Shown in pieces: positions 7,587 through 14,913 of a stretch of 64,000 bases of DNA; position 1 is the first letter of the stretch; each line of letters begins with the position of its first letter. This DNA is from Mesobacillus selenatarsenatis SF-1 (GTDB lineage: Bacteria > Bacillota > Bacilli > Bacillales > Cytobacillaceae). The position numbers were made by a program, and so were the translations under genes. The notes under the pieces were generated by a model, which was not told where the DNA came from, did no database searches, and saw only the letters and a program-made list of their open reading frames with translations. The stretch is taken from NCBI RefSeq assembly GCF_000813125.1, contig NZ_BASE01000044.1, positions 62,001-126,000 on the forward strand, given 5' to 3'.

Positions 7587-7933
7587 GTTAGAGCAACTCC
7601 TTTGATTTCGATTACAGCTTAATAGTAGAGTTTCCCAAACTAGTTTTGAATCTATAAATATTGGTTTGTGAGGAATTGTTTTCCTCTGGTAAAAATACCG
7701 TTTACATGCCAAAAATGAGCCAAAACCTATTATTTACAGGGTTTTCAGGCTCTTTTTTCCTTTTAATAACACTTTTTGTTACATGAATGAAATATAAGCT
7801 TAATCTTGTTGTAACTTTAACAATCTATGCCAGTTTACCCAGCCTGTTTTATTAACAAGGGAAAAAGGAACTAATTAATTGAACAAACAATGATATTTAC
7901 TTTATATGAGGTTAATATTATTTTTAAGTGAAA
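7587..7933. other. Long intergenic region with hairpins upstream of the LysM/NlpC-P60 gene
   Basis: It holds GAGGAA/TTCCTC (about 7669-7685) and a larger GAGCC-AAAACC / GGTTTT-GGCTC hairpin (7717-7752) followed on the + strand by TCTTTTTT. On the minus strand these would lie in the 5' leader of the wall endopeptidase. No known riboswitch consensus was recognised. Confidence 0.4.
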
Positions 7934-7970
7934 AACAAAAATCCCGCTGTAACAGCGGGATTTTTGTTTC
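7934..7970. terminator. Terminator after the TM-protein gene
   Basis: AAACAAAAATCCCGCTG pairs with CAGCGGGATTTTTGTTT (loop TAA), giving T-rich tails on both strands; downstream of the gene at 7981-8412. Confidence 0.85.
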
Positions 7971-7980
7971 TTGCAAGTTA

Positions 7981-8412
7981 TTAAAGGTTGCGCTTAATCA
8001 GTTGATTAGCCAAGTGATCGACCTGTTGGCTGTTTCCAGTTTCTTTGGCAGCTGATGCAATTTGATTAATCATCTGACTGCTTTCAGGGTTTGTCGAGGT
8101 TGTCGAATGGAATCCATTAGATGGACTTGACTTACCAGTATTCAATCCAGATGTGATTTCTTTTGCAAATTCTGTAAGTCCTGCAGCCACTGGCTTATTA
8201 AAAGCTGTTCCGGCATTTGAATTTTGGAAAAGTTGCCTCATTCCATCTCCCATGCGATTTCGAAAAAGAAACGCTGCTGCAGCACTCGCTACAACTCCTA
8301 CAATCGAATACGTCATGGAGCGATTTCTCTTACGTCTGTATCCGAACATTTTCATCATGTTTTGAGGTATATTCGTTCTCATCAGCGTGGAAATCCATGC
8401 AGATCTATTCAT
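7981..8412 (-). CDS. Hypothetical single-TM protein with a candidate forespore promoter
   Basis: 143 residues from the ATG at 8412 (AAAGGGG upstream). It has a basic N-terminus (R-R-K-R-N-R-S), one membrane segment at about 33-50 rich in Ala, then a hydrophilic, low-complexity Ser/Asn-rich region and a helical tail ..VDHLANQLIKRNL. The short hydrophobic segment with flanking basic residues recalls small Bacillus DUF3918-type proteins, but I would not assign it. A SigG-like promoter lies 51 bp upstream of the start, and the next upstream gene is the forespore-type 2Duf gene. Confidence 0.6.
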   Translation of the reverse strand: MNRSAWISTLMRTNIPQNMMKMFGYRRKRNRSMTYSIVGVVASAAAAFLFRNRMGDGMRQLFQNSNAGTAFNKPVAAGLTEFAKEITSGLNTGKSSPSNGFHSTTSTNPESSQMINQIASAAKETGNSQQVDHLANQLIKRNL

Positions 8413-8462
8413 CGGCAGCACCCCTTTATAAATTAGAGGAGTTCTAATAATCCCCTCCTTCT

Positions 8463-8492
8463 TAGTATTCGATATCTGCAAATTGGTATTCC
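8463..8492 (-). promoter_or_regulatory. Candidate SigG/SigF (forespore) promoter
   Basis: On the minus strand: GGAATA, 17 bp, AATACTA, against the forespore consensus TGAATA-N17..18-CATACTA. It lies about 50 bp before the 143-aa gene. Confidence 0.45.
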
Positions 8493-8517
8493 GGAAAAAG
8501 ATTACATAATAAGCTGT

Positions 8518-9378
8518 CTATTCTTTCAAAAATGGTCTCACTTTATTGATCGCTTCTTGCAATTTTTTAGCGTTCTTATTGTACATTTCCTTAGTACTTG
8601 TCGACTCTGTCCCTAAAGCAAACAATTCTAGGTCTGCCTGGCATTTATTAAGCATGGCCAACAATAATTTCCTCGGTTGAGGTGATGGAATCTGAAGTTG
8701 GTCATCGTAAGTATCAATGCTTAATTTGCCATAAGAATCAACTTGACCTAAAAAAACATTTTCAATAGTCACTCCTAGATTGTCTAGCTCAATATCCAGC
8801 CATCCTTTGTTTTTACCAACAGATGCTAATTGGTCATGCATTACATTTCCATCCATGATGACAGTATAGGTCTCCTTTTCAGGAGCGACAGGCATGTTTA
8901 AATCCTTTGGTGTAATAGGAATCAATTCTTTTTTTAGCAATACACTTATGTCGCCTTTTGGCTCCAGAACAGCAAACTCAACATCTGATGTCTTGAAAAC
9001 ATTTTTCTGTCTTAACAAAGAATTCAATTCATCGATCGTGTATTTTTCCTTTTTCAAATTCTCTTCCATTACTTTTCCATCTTTTATTATTACCGTTGCC
9101 TTTCCTTCAAAAAACTCACTAAACTTCTTGCTTTTAATTCCTAAGAGGTCATGTAAAAATGTAAAAGATCCGAATATTACAATGGCCAAAACTCCATGAA
9201 ACAAATTACCATCAAGACCCATTATTACTTCACCAGCAATACTTCCTATCGTGATGCCCGAAACATATTCAAAAAATGACAGCTCGGACAGTTGCTTTTT
9301 CCCGCCAATTTTCGTAATTGCAAACAATGTCACCACAAATAACACAGACGAAACAATTATATGCATCCATTCATTCAT
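8518..9378 (-). CDS. 2Duf-type membrane protein: DUF421 (YetF-like) fused to a DUF1657 domain
   Basis: 286 residues. Residues 1-75 hold about three membrane segments. DUF421 continues through two small beta domains (about 80-215, with G-K-A-T-V-I-I-K-D-G-K and T-V-I-M-D-G-N-V). Residues 238-286 (..LELFALGTEST.. to the end) repeat the L-E-x-F-A-L-G-T core of the two DUF1657 proteins upstream. In Bacillus the DUF421-DUF1657 '2Duf' proteins and spoVA2mob operons influence spore heat resistance and inner-membrane properties. The gene is last of three on the minus strand, 11 bp from the previous stop, and carries AAGGTGAG before its ATG. Confidence 0.85.
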   Translation of the reverse strand: MNEWMHIIVSSVLFVVTLFAITKIGGKKQLSELSFFEYVSGITIGSIAGEVIMGLDGNLFHGVLAIVIFGSFTFLHDLLGIKSKKFSEFFEGKATVIIKDGKVMEENLKKEKYTIDELNSLLRQKNVFKTSDVEFAVLEPKGDISVLLKKELIPITPKDLNMPVAPEKETYTVIMDGNVMHDQLASVGKNKGWLDIELDNLGVTIENVFLGQVDSYGKLSIDTYDDQLQIPSPQPRKLLLAMLNKCQADLELFALGTESTSTKEMYNKNAKKLQEAINKVRPFLKE

Positions 9379-9389
9379 TTTCTCACCTT

Positions 9390-9593
9390 CTAGCTTTTAT
9401 ATTGGGGCTCTTCTATTTCAAGCTGAGTTTTCCTTTTTTGCACATCTGTTTTTATTTCTCCGATGACTAGCATCGTTTCGTGAAAAATTTTGCTAGCTTC
9501 AGGGTTACTGGTATTCATTGACATGGAAGATAACTGTGCCTCAATCCCTTTTATCGTTGAAAGGACCTGGTTAACATCTGATGCAATTGTCAA
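9390..9593 (-). CDS. DUF1657 protein
   Basis: 67 residues from a TTG start (AAAGGAGTG upstream). It is an amphipathic helical protein without signal peptide, ending ..EIEEPQYKS like its upstream paralogue. The family occurs in forespore-expressed spoVA2mob operons. Middle gene of the three-gene module. Molecular role unknown. Confidence 0.85.
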   Translation of the reverse strand: MTIASDVNQVLSTIKGIEAQLSSMSMNTSNPEASKIFHETMLVIGEIKTDVQKRKTQLEIEEPQYKS

Positions 9594-9650
9594 TTTATTT
9601 CACTCCTTTATATAAGAAAAGGGCGGGTTCCCCCTGCCCTCCCTGGCTAT

Positions 9651-9854
9651 TTACTGTTTGTATTGTGGTTCTTCTTGTTCAATCTCCTGCAGACGTGGTT
9701 GAATGCTATCAATAACTGCTTGAGTTTGTTGAGCAGCTGTCTGATATAGTTGTTTAGCTTGCTGATTATCTGTACCAAGTGCAAAAGTCTCCAAACTTGC
9801 CTGTGCACTTTTTAGACCAGCGATTGTTTGTTTGACTTGAGCTCCTACTGTCAT
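9651..9854 (-). CDS. DUF1657 protein
   Basis: 67 residues with the full family core (A-S-L-E-T-F-A-L-G-T-D) and a Gln-rich second helix. It is about one-third identical to the next gene and shares its C-terminal E-E-P-Q-Y-K motif. It is the first gene of the module; a SigG-like promoter sits 37 bp upstream of the ATG and AAGAAGGGA serves as ribosome site. An imperfect GGGCGGG/CCTGCCC hairpin lies between it and the second DUF1657 gene. Confidence 0.88.
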   Translation of the reverse strand: MTVGAQVKQTIAGLKSAQASLETFALGTDNQQAKQLYQTAAQQTQAVIDSIQPRLQEIEQEEPQYKQ

Positions 9855-9890
9855 ATTGGTCCCTTCTTTCTCAGAGTATTGGTACTGTTT

Positions 9891-9920
9891 TAGTATGGCA
9901 AGAGTGCAAAGAAATATGCC
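9891..9920 (-). promoter_or_regulatory. Candidate SigG (forespore) promoter of the DUF1657/2Duf operon
   Basis: On the minus strand: GGCATA, 17 bp, CATACTA. The -10 is a perfect match to the SigG/SigF consensus and the -35 matches at the conserved G-x-A-T-A positions. It is correctly placed before the first DUF1657 gene. Confidence 0.65.
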
Positions 9921-9983
9921 AGCCTAAATAGCTCCAAAAAGGGAAAAAGCCATTAGCATGCTTTTCGGCAAACCAATGGCAGA

Positions 9984-10484
9984 TTATTCGGTATCATCGT
10001 GTACAATAATTCTTGTGTTATATAAAACGTAGCCATTTCCCCATTTAGCACGAATTTCCATTGCATAATCCCCAGTAGCAACATTCGACTCCTCAAGGTT
10101 TAATGGGTACCCTTTAAGTCCTTTATATGCGAGCTTTCCTGTATCCATTTCCCATAAGTAACATTTCACAGAATCAGGTGATTGTTCAAATAATAGCCTG
10201 ATCTTGTCATCAGTCTCAACAATAATTGGACGTGATTCTTTTAAGAGGACAGCAGGGTCGGTATTAGTATCTGCCGATGCTGTCCTTCCCCATTTCCTCA
10301 ACGAATAAGTTACAGGCTTAACCTCCACAGCATGTTTGGCTACAACCACTTCTAAATCCGGAGGGGTGGGTTTATACCGGCTATAAGTACTCCAACTTAT
10401 TACACAGAATAAAATCAATAAAGATATGGTTACCCACAGAACAGACTTCTTCACCACCGATATCCCCCATTTCCAGAACACCAA
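9984..10484 (-). CDS. Hypothetical membrane-anchored extracytoplasmic protein
   Basis: About 166 residues from a TTG at 10484, or 156 from a GTG at 10454; both have G-rich ribosome-site candidates. One N-terminal membrane segment (about 14-31) is followed by an extracytoplasmic beta-rich domain containing D-D-K-I-R-L-L-F-E..V-K-C-Y-L-W-E and ..Y-A-M-E-I-R-A-K-W-G-N-G. No lipobox is seen. Single gene between the DUF1657 module and the divergent radical SAM gene. Function unknown. Confidence 0.65.
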   Translation of the reverse strand: MVFWKWGISVVKKSVLWVTISLLILFCVISWSTYSRYKPTPPDLEVVVAKHAVEVKPVTYSLRKWGRTASADTNTDPAVLLKESRPIIVETDDKIRLLFEQSPDSVKCYLWEMDTGKLAYKGLKGYPLNLEESNVATGDYAMEIRAKWGNGYVLYNTRIIVHDDTE

Positions 10485-10625
10485 ATTACTCCCATTAAAT
10501 AGACGGAATGGTCAGTGAATAAGTTTCAAATATTTCAGTTAATTTTATTAGAGTTGCTTTAAACTCCTCCAATATATGTTATCTAAAGAGATATTGTTTT
10601 TCCTGCTAAAACCGTTTTCGAAATA

Positions 10626-10643
10626 ATGTAACATTCATTACAT
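10626..10643 (+). promoter_or_regulatory. CRP/FNR-like palindrome centred at about -41.5 of the radical SAM gene promoter
   Basis: ATGTAA-N6-TTACAT is a perfect 6-bp inverted repeat with the geometry of the CRP/FNR family (TGTGA-N6-TCACA). A consensus -10 (TATAAT, 10664-10669) has no recognisable -35 at 17 bp, and the palindrome centre lies about 41.5 bp before the predicted start, the usual class II activator position. Confidence 0.45.
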
Positions 10644-10663
10644 GCGTATACAATCTCTTATTT

Positions 10664-10669
10664 TATAAT
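10664..10669 (+). promoter_or_regulatory. -10 element (TATAAT) of the radical SAM gene
   Basis: A perfect -10 hexamer 34 bp upstream of the ATG; the -35 region is replaced by the palindrome at 10626-10643. Confidence 0.5.
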
Positions 10670-10703
10670 GAGTAAATAAATGATAAAAAAGTTGGTGGTA
10701 TAA

Positions 10704-11867
10704 ATGCATGGATTTAGACAAACACACCCTTCGGGCGGACACCCTGCTGGAATTGATTTTAATGAAAATCCATATATCGTTATCTGGGAAGTTACGAGGG
10801 CTTGCCAGCTTAAATGCTTGCATTGCAGAGCAGATGCTCAGAATAAGCCTGACCCATTGGAATTGAAACCTGAAGAAGGCAAAAATCTGATCGATCAGAT
10901 ATACGACATGGGGAATCCTATGCTTGTATTTACTGGTGGGGACTGTATGATGCGAGAAGATCTCTTTGACCTTGCGGAATATGCAATTAATAAAGGGATG
11001 CGCGTTTCAATGACCCCTAGCGCCACAGATAATGTGACGAAAGAAAAAATGCAAAGAGCTAAAGAAGTCGGACTTTCAAGATGGGCTTTCAGCCTTGATG
11101 GTCCTACTCCTGAAATTCATGACCATTTTCGCGGCACTCCTGGATCGTTTGACCTTACAATTGAAAAAGTAAAATACCTGAACGATTTGAATATGCCATT
11201 GCAGCTTAATACGGTTATTTCCCGCTACAATTATGAACATCTTGAACAGATGGCCGAATTGATGAAAGAACTCAAGGTAGTAATGTGGTACATCTTCCTG
11301 CTTGTACCTACAGGTCGGGGACAGCTGGATGCATGCCTTACTCCAGCAGAACACGAAAAAGTTTTTAGATGGCTTTTCGAGTTAAGCAAAACCGCTCCAT
11401 ACGATATTAAAACCACTGCAGCTCAACATTATAGACGTGTAGTTTTTCAGCAAAAAGCACGAGAAAATAGAGTCAATAAAAACGATGGAATTCGTTATGA
11501 AGACACTTTAACTAAAGATATGGCCTCTGTGATTGATGGGTTGAAGCGAGCGCCTAAAGGTGTAAATGACGGAAACGGATTTTTGTTTGTTTCACATACC
11601 GGTGATGTCATGCCTTCAGGGCTGTTGCCTCTAGTTGGCGGGAACGTCCGCGAAAAACCATTGGCTGAAATATATCGAAACTCCCCTATCTTTAAAGACT
11701 TGCGAAGCCCTGACAAATATAAGGGCAAATGCGGTGTATGTGAATTCCGCTTTGTTTGCGGGGGTTCCCGCTCCAGAACGTACGCAGTGACCGGTGACTA
11801 TATGGACAGCGAGCCATTTTGTGTCTACATCCCAGAAGCAATGCGTAAAAAAGAATCAAATGTTTAA
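10704..11867 (+). CDS. Radical SAM/SPASM protein, TIGR04053-like
   Basis: 387 residues. The 4Fe-4S SAM cluster motif is C-Q-L-K-C-L-H-C (CxxxCxxC, about residues 33-40), followed by a TIM-barrel core with G-G-D (TGGD) and the S-L-D-G-P motif. The C-terminal SPASM-type cysteines are C-G-V-C-E-F-R-F-V-C-G-G plus a late ..F-C-V-Y-I.. The family resembles AhbD/NirJ heme-modifying and peptide-modifying enzymes; the substrate here is unknown and no precursor peptide gene is seen next to it. Oxygen-labile clusters would fit the FNR-like site upstream. Ribosome site GGTGG before the ATG. Confidence 0.85.
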   Translation: MHGFRQTHPSGGHPAGIDFNENPYIVIWEVTRACQLKCLHCRADAQNKPDPLELKPEEGKNLIDQIYDMGNPMLVFTGGDCMMREDLFDLAEYAINKGMRVSMTPSATDNVTKEKMQRAKEVGLSRWAFSLDGPTPEIHDHFRGTPGSFDLTIEKVKYLNDLNMPLQLNTVISRYNYEHLEQMAELMKELKVVMWYIFLLVPTGRGQLDACLTPAEHEKVFRWLFELSKTAPYDIKTTAAQHYRRVVFQQKARENRVNKNDGIRYEDTLTKDMASVIDGLKRAPKGVNDGNGFLFVSHTGDVMPSGLLPLVGGNVREKPLAEIYRNSPIFKDLRSPDKYKGKCGVCEFRFVCGGSRSRTYAVTGDYMDSEPFCVYIPEAMRKKESNV

Positions 11868-11872
11868 TATCT

Positions 11873-11899
11873 TCAGTTCCCAATTTGGGAGCTGTTTTT
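11873..11899 (+). terminator. Terminator of the radical SAM gene
   Basis: CAGTTCCCA pairs with TGGGAGCTG (one mismatch) followed by TTTTTATT. Confidence 0.7.
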
Positions 11900-12009
11900 A
11901 TTATAAGTATATTTGACACTTTCATGACAACGCAAAAACTGTGACATAAAGCACGGCAACCAGTACCATTCAGGTTTTAAAATAAAACTAACGAAAGGAT
12001 GGTGCAAAG

Positions 12010-12306
12010 ATGACAATCAAGATTGATCAAAACGCATTCAAATGGTTTGAACAGGAATTTGATACACCTAAACCGTTTCACATCCGCCTTTACCCTCAAT
12101 ATGCCGGGTTTGGCGACAAGAACAAAGGCTATAGCCTGGCATTTTCCCTTGAAGCACCTGCGATTGCTGCTGAACAGCAAGAGATTGATGGAATTACCTT
12201 TTTTGTCGAATCAAACGATACATGGTTTTTTGATGAGACAGATGTAGAACTGAAGTTAAGCGACATCTCTGGTGAACTTTTCGCTAATTATATAGAACAC
12301 AATTGA
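12010..12306 (+). CDS. HesB/IscA-like protein, YneR type
   Basis: 98 residues with the HesB fold (I-R-L-Y-P-Q-Y-A-G-F-G ... L-A-F-S-L-E-A-P ... I-T-F-F-V-E-S-N-D-T-W-F-F). The three conserved cysteines of true A-type Fe-S carriers are absent, so a cluster-carrier role is unlikely; this matches the cysteine-less YneR group. AACGAAAGGATGG precedes the ATG. Monocistronic, ending in a strong terminator. Confidence 0.8.
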   Translation: MTIKIDQNAFKWFEQEFDTPKPFHIRLYPQYAGFGDKNKGYSLAFSLEAPAIAAEQQEIDGITFFVESNDTWFFDETDVELKLSDISGELFANYIEHN

Positions 12307-12314
12307 AACTAATG

Positions 12315-12345
12315 GAGTCCCTGGTATTATCCAGGGACTCTTTTT
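12315..12345. terminator. Convergent terminator between HesB-like gene and argS
   Basis: GAGTCCCTGG pairs with CCAGGGACTC around TATTAT, followed by TTTTT on the + strand. Confidence 0.85.
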
Positions 12346-14038
12346 ACATTTCATTCGGTGCTTTAAGGCCAAGCAACCTAAGTCCTTCTTCAAGAACAAT
12401 GCTAACAGAATGGACCAACTGGAGTCGGGCATCTTTTTCTGCATCATCTTCAAGAATCTTGACTTCTCCGTAGTATTTATTAAAAGCCTGTGACAAGTTT
12501 AAGACATATTTAGCAATTAGGGATGGATCATTTTTTTCGATCGCTCTCTTGATTGTATCCGGAAATACTTGAAGCTCAGTTATCACGGGCCATTCACTAT
12601 CTGCAGCCAAATTGACTTCCCCATCGCCATCTGCAAATGCCCCCTTTCTCACCAATGATTGTGCCCGGGCATTTGTATATTGAACATATGGTCCTGTTTC
12701 GCCTTCGACTTTTAGCATCTCTTCAAGGGAAAACTCAATATCATTCATACGGAAATTTTTAAGGTCATGAAAAACAACAGCACCAGTACCGACCATTACG
12801 GCAATATCTTTCTTATTGGCCAAAGAAGGATTTTTATCTTCTATATTCTTTTCCGCCAACTGAATAGAATCTTGAAGAACATTTTCAAGCAAAACGACTT
12901 TGCCTTTCCTTGTGGACATTTTTTTGCCGTCCTTTAACATCATTCCAAATGGAACATGAGTAATACCATTCGCCCATGGAAAGTCCATTTTTGCAAGCAC
13001 TGCTTTTATCTGTTTAAAGTGAAGGGTTTGCTCGTTACCCACCACATATAATGACTTCACAAAAGAATACTCTTCGAATCTGTACTTGGCTGCAGCTAAA
13101 TCTCGTGTAGCGTATAAAGTGGCACCATCCGATTTTTTTATTAAACAAGGAGCTTCAGATTCATCCAATTTGACTACTTGTGCCCCATCAGAATCTTCAA
13201 GCACTCCCTTTTCCCTTAACATTTTCACGATTGGTTCCATTTTATCATTATAAAAAGCTTCTCCAGCATATGAATCAAACTCAATTCCCATAAGGTCGTA
13301 TATCTTTTTAAATTCCTTCAATGATTCATCCTTGAACCATTTCCAAAGCTCGAGTGCTTCAGCATCACCATTTTCCAGGCGTCTGAACCAGTCGCGGCCC
13401 TCTTGTTCAAGCTGTGGCTGGCTTTCAGCGGCTTGATGAAATTTTATATAAAGTGCAAGCAGCTCCTGTATCGGTTCAGCCTTCACTTTTTCCTCAGTGC
13501 CCCAAAGCTTATATGCCGTGATGAGTTTGCCAAACTGAGTTCCCCAGTCTCCTAGATGATTGATTTTCACTGTTCTGTATCCACATTTTTCATAGATAAG
13601 TGAAAGGGAATTCCCTATAACGGTTGACCGCAGATGGCCCATGGAAAATGGTTTAGCGATATTGGGCGATGAAAGGTCAATTGTTATAGTCTGACTTTCA
13701 CCAAGGTTAAGGTCACCATAATGATTCTTTTTTTGCCGTATTTCGTTTAAAAGTTCTTTGGCGACATTTTGCTTATTTAAGAACGCATTTATATAACCGC
13801 CAACTGGTTCAAACCGATTGAATGACCCATCGACCTGGCTTTGCAATCGTGAACTTAGACCCTTGGCAATTTCAGCTGGTGGCTTTCGCATCGTTTTCGC
13901 CAGTTGGAAACATGGAAAAGCCAAGTCCCCCTGGTGCAAAAATTTTGGTTTCTCAATTAACCTCTCTATTTCATTACAAGTAAGAAGCCCATCTATCTCG
14001 GCAGTAAGCAATTCTGAATACAGTTTTACATATTCCAT
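12344..14038 (-). CDS. argS: Arginyl-tRNA synthetase under T-box control
   Basis: 564 residues, full length: N-terminal Add-1 domain (about 1-100), class I catalytic core with HIGH-type S-M-G-H-L-R-S-T and G-D-W-G-T-Q-F-G, a KMSK-type K-M-S-T-R-K-G-K loop, and the C-terminal anticodon-binding DALR domain (..NARAQSL.. onward). It charges tRNA-Arg. Ribosome site AAAAGGGGGG before the ATG. Because many Bacillaceae carry a constitutive argS elsewhere, this T-box-controlled copy may be an inducible second enzyme; that is inference. Confidence 0.93.
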   Translation of the reverse strand: MEYVKLYSELLTAEIDGLLTCNEIERLIEKPKFLHQGDLAFPCFQLAKTMRKPPAEIAKGLSSRLQSQVDGSFNRFEPVGGYINAFLNKQNVAKELLNEIRQKKNHYGDLNLGESQTITIDLSSPNIAKPFSMGHLRSTVIGNSLSLIYEKCGYRTVKINHLGDWGTQFGKLITAYKLWGTEEKVKAEPIQELLALYIKFHQAAESQPQLEQEGRDWFRRLENGDAEALELWKWFKDESLKEFKKIYDLMGIEFDSYAGEAFYNDKMEPIVKMLREKGVLEDSDGAQVVKLDESEAPCLIKKSDGATLYATRDLAAAKYRFEEYSFVKSLYVVGNEQTLHFKQIKAVLAKMDFPWANGITHVPFGMMLKDGKKMSTRKGKVVLLENVLQDSIQLAEKNIEDKNPSLANKKDIAVMVGTGAVVFHDLKNFRMNDIEFSLEEMLKVEGETGPYVQYTNARAQSLVRKGAFADGDGEVNLAADSEWPVITELQVFPDTIKRAIEKNDPSLIAKYVLNLSQAFNKYYGEVKILEDDAEKDARLQLVHSVSIVLEEGLRLLGLKAPNEM

Positions 14039-14059
14039 TAGAAATCCCCCCTTTTAAAA

Positions 14060-14298
14060 ACACAAAAAACTCCCGCCTCTATATAAGAGACGAGAGTTAT
14101 CCCGCGGTACCACTCAAATTGTTCCACACTAAGGAACCTTCTTTCATTGATAACGGGAAATTCCCGGCCGACCCTACTTCCATTCAGGCAAGCATCTCAA
14201 AAGTGCGCTTCATTACTCTGATGCACCAGGCTTCCACCGTCCCTGACTCGCTGAAGCAAACGAAGAATAATTACTCTCTTTATCATCGATTAGATATT
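14060..14298 (-). promoter_or_regulatory. T-box leader (arginine) upstream of argS
   Basis: On the minus strand the leader has the hallmark T-box sequence GTGGTACCGCGG (about 14102-14113), a stem I with the specifier context GAAG-CGC-ACTTTTG, and a terminator hairpin whose 5' half overlaps the antiterminator. The specifier triplet at 14205-14207 reads CGC, an arginine codon, in agreement with the downstream gene. Uncharged tRNA-Arg should stabilise the antiterminator and switch on argS. Confidence 0.92.
14066..14098 (-). terminator. T-box terminator hairpin
   Basis: AACTCTCGTCTCT pairs with AGAGGCGGGAGTT (two mismatches), followed by TTTT; mutually exclusive with the T-box antiterminator. 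Confidence 0.85.
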
Positions 14299-14304
14299 TT
14301 TACC

Positions 14305-14334
14305 ATTATAAACAAATGCTATGTCATTTTGCAA
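14305..14334 (-). promoter_or_regulatory. SigA-type promoter of the T-box/argS unit
   Basis: On the minus strand: TTGCAA, 18 bp, TATAAT, just upstream of the T-box stem I. Confidence 0.6.
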
Positions 14335-14360
14335 TCATTATTTTAGCTATTTAGATAAAA

Positions 14361-14834
14361 CTATTTAACTTTTAATCCTGTGTTGAATTCTTGTATGGAT
14401 CGATTGTAATCATCAAACGTTTCAATATAGTTACCGCTGGTATAATCGCCTATCACTTTCCGCCAGAAGTTCCTTGCCGGTTCATTTTTCTCTACCTGAG
14501 TGATGCTCCATTTTCCAGGAAATTGATCAAACAGCTTAAATGCAGCAATTTTGCCGAACCCTCTCCGGTAAAATTTCCTCATGATAAAAAACTCTAGGAT
14601 GACATTTGGGTCTCCGCTTTCGACCATTGCAAAACCTGCCAGCTCCCCATTGCGGATTATAAAATAAGCGTATAAATCAGCTTCGGACCAATACGGCTTC
14701 AAATCAAATGGAGCAAAACTGCCATTCATTTCAAGATTGATATCCTGAAAGACAGTAAATTCGTAAATATAAAATTGAATTAAATTTTGAAGAGTTTGTT
14801 CCTCCTCTTGTTTCACACGCACTAAATCAATCAC
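14361..14834 (-). CDS. GNAT family N-acetyltransferase
   Basis: 157 residues. Central GNAT core with G-E-L-A-G-F-A-M-V (beta4) and R-K-F-Y-R-R-G-F-G-K (motif A acetyl-CoA pyrophosphate loop), then N-E-P-A-R-N-F-W-R-K-V-I-G (motif B). Predicted to acetylate an unknown substrate. Single gene, ATG start shortly after a weak AGGGGAA-like site. No operon partner suggests a substrate. Confidence 0.85.
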   Translation of the reverse strand: MIDLVRVKQEEEQTLQNLIQFYIYEFTVFQDINLEMNGSFAPFDLKPYWSEADLYAYFIIRNGELAGFAMVESGDPNVILEFFIMRKFYRRGFGKIAAFKLFDQFPGKWSITQVEKNEPARNFWRKVIGDYTSGNYIETFDDYNRSIQEFNTGLKVK

Positions 14835-14913
14835 ATGGATTCCCCTTTTTTCAAGATATATATAAGAATTCGGCTACTTATCATAAAATCCTTTTTCTCC
14901 TAAAAATGTCTTT

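Noticed and set aside
7755-7785. WalR box upstream of the wall endopeptidase gene
   Set aside because: TGTAAC and TGTTAT are present in direct orientation but separated by 6 instead of 5 bp; too weak to list as a site.
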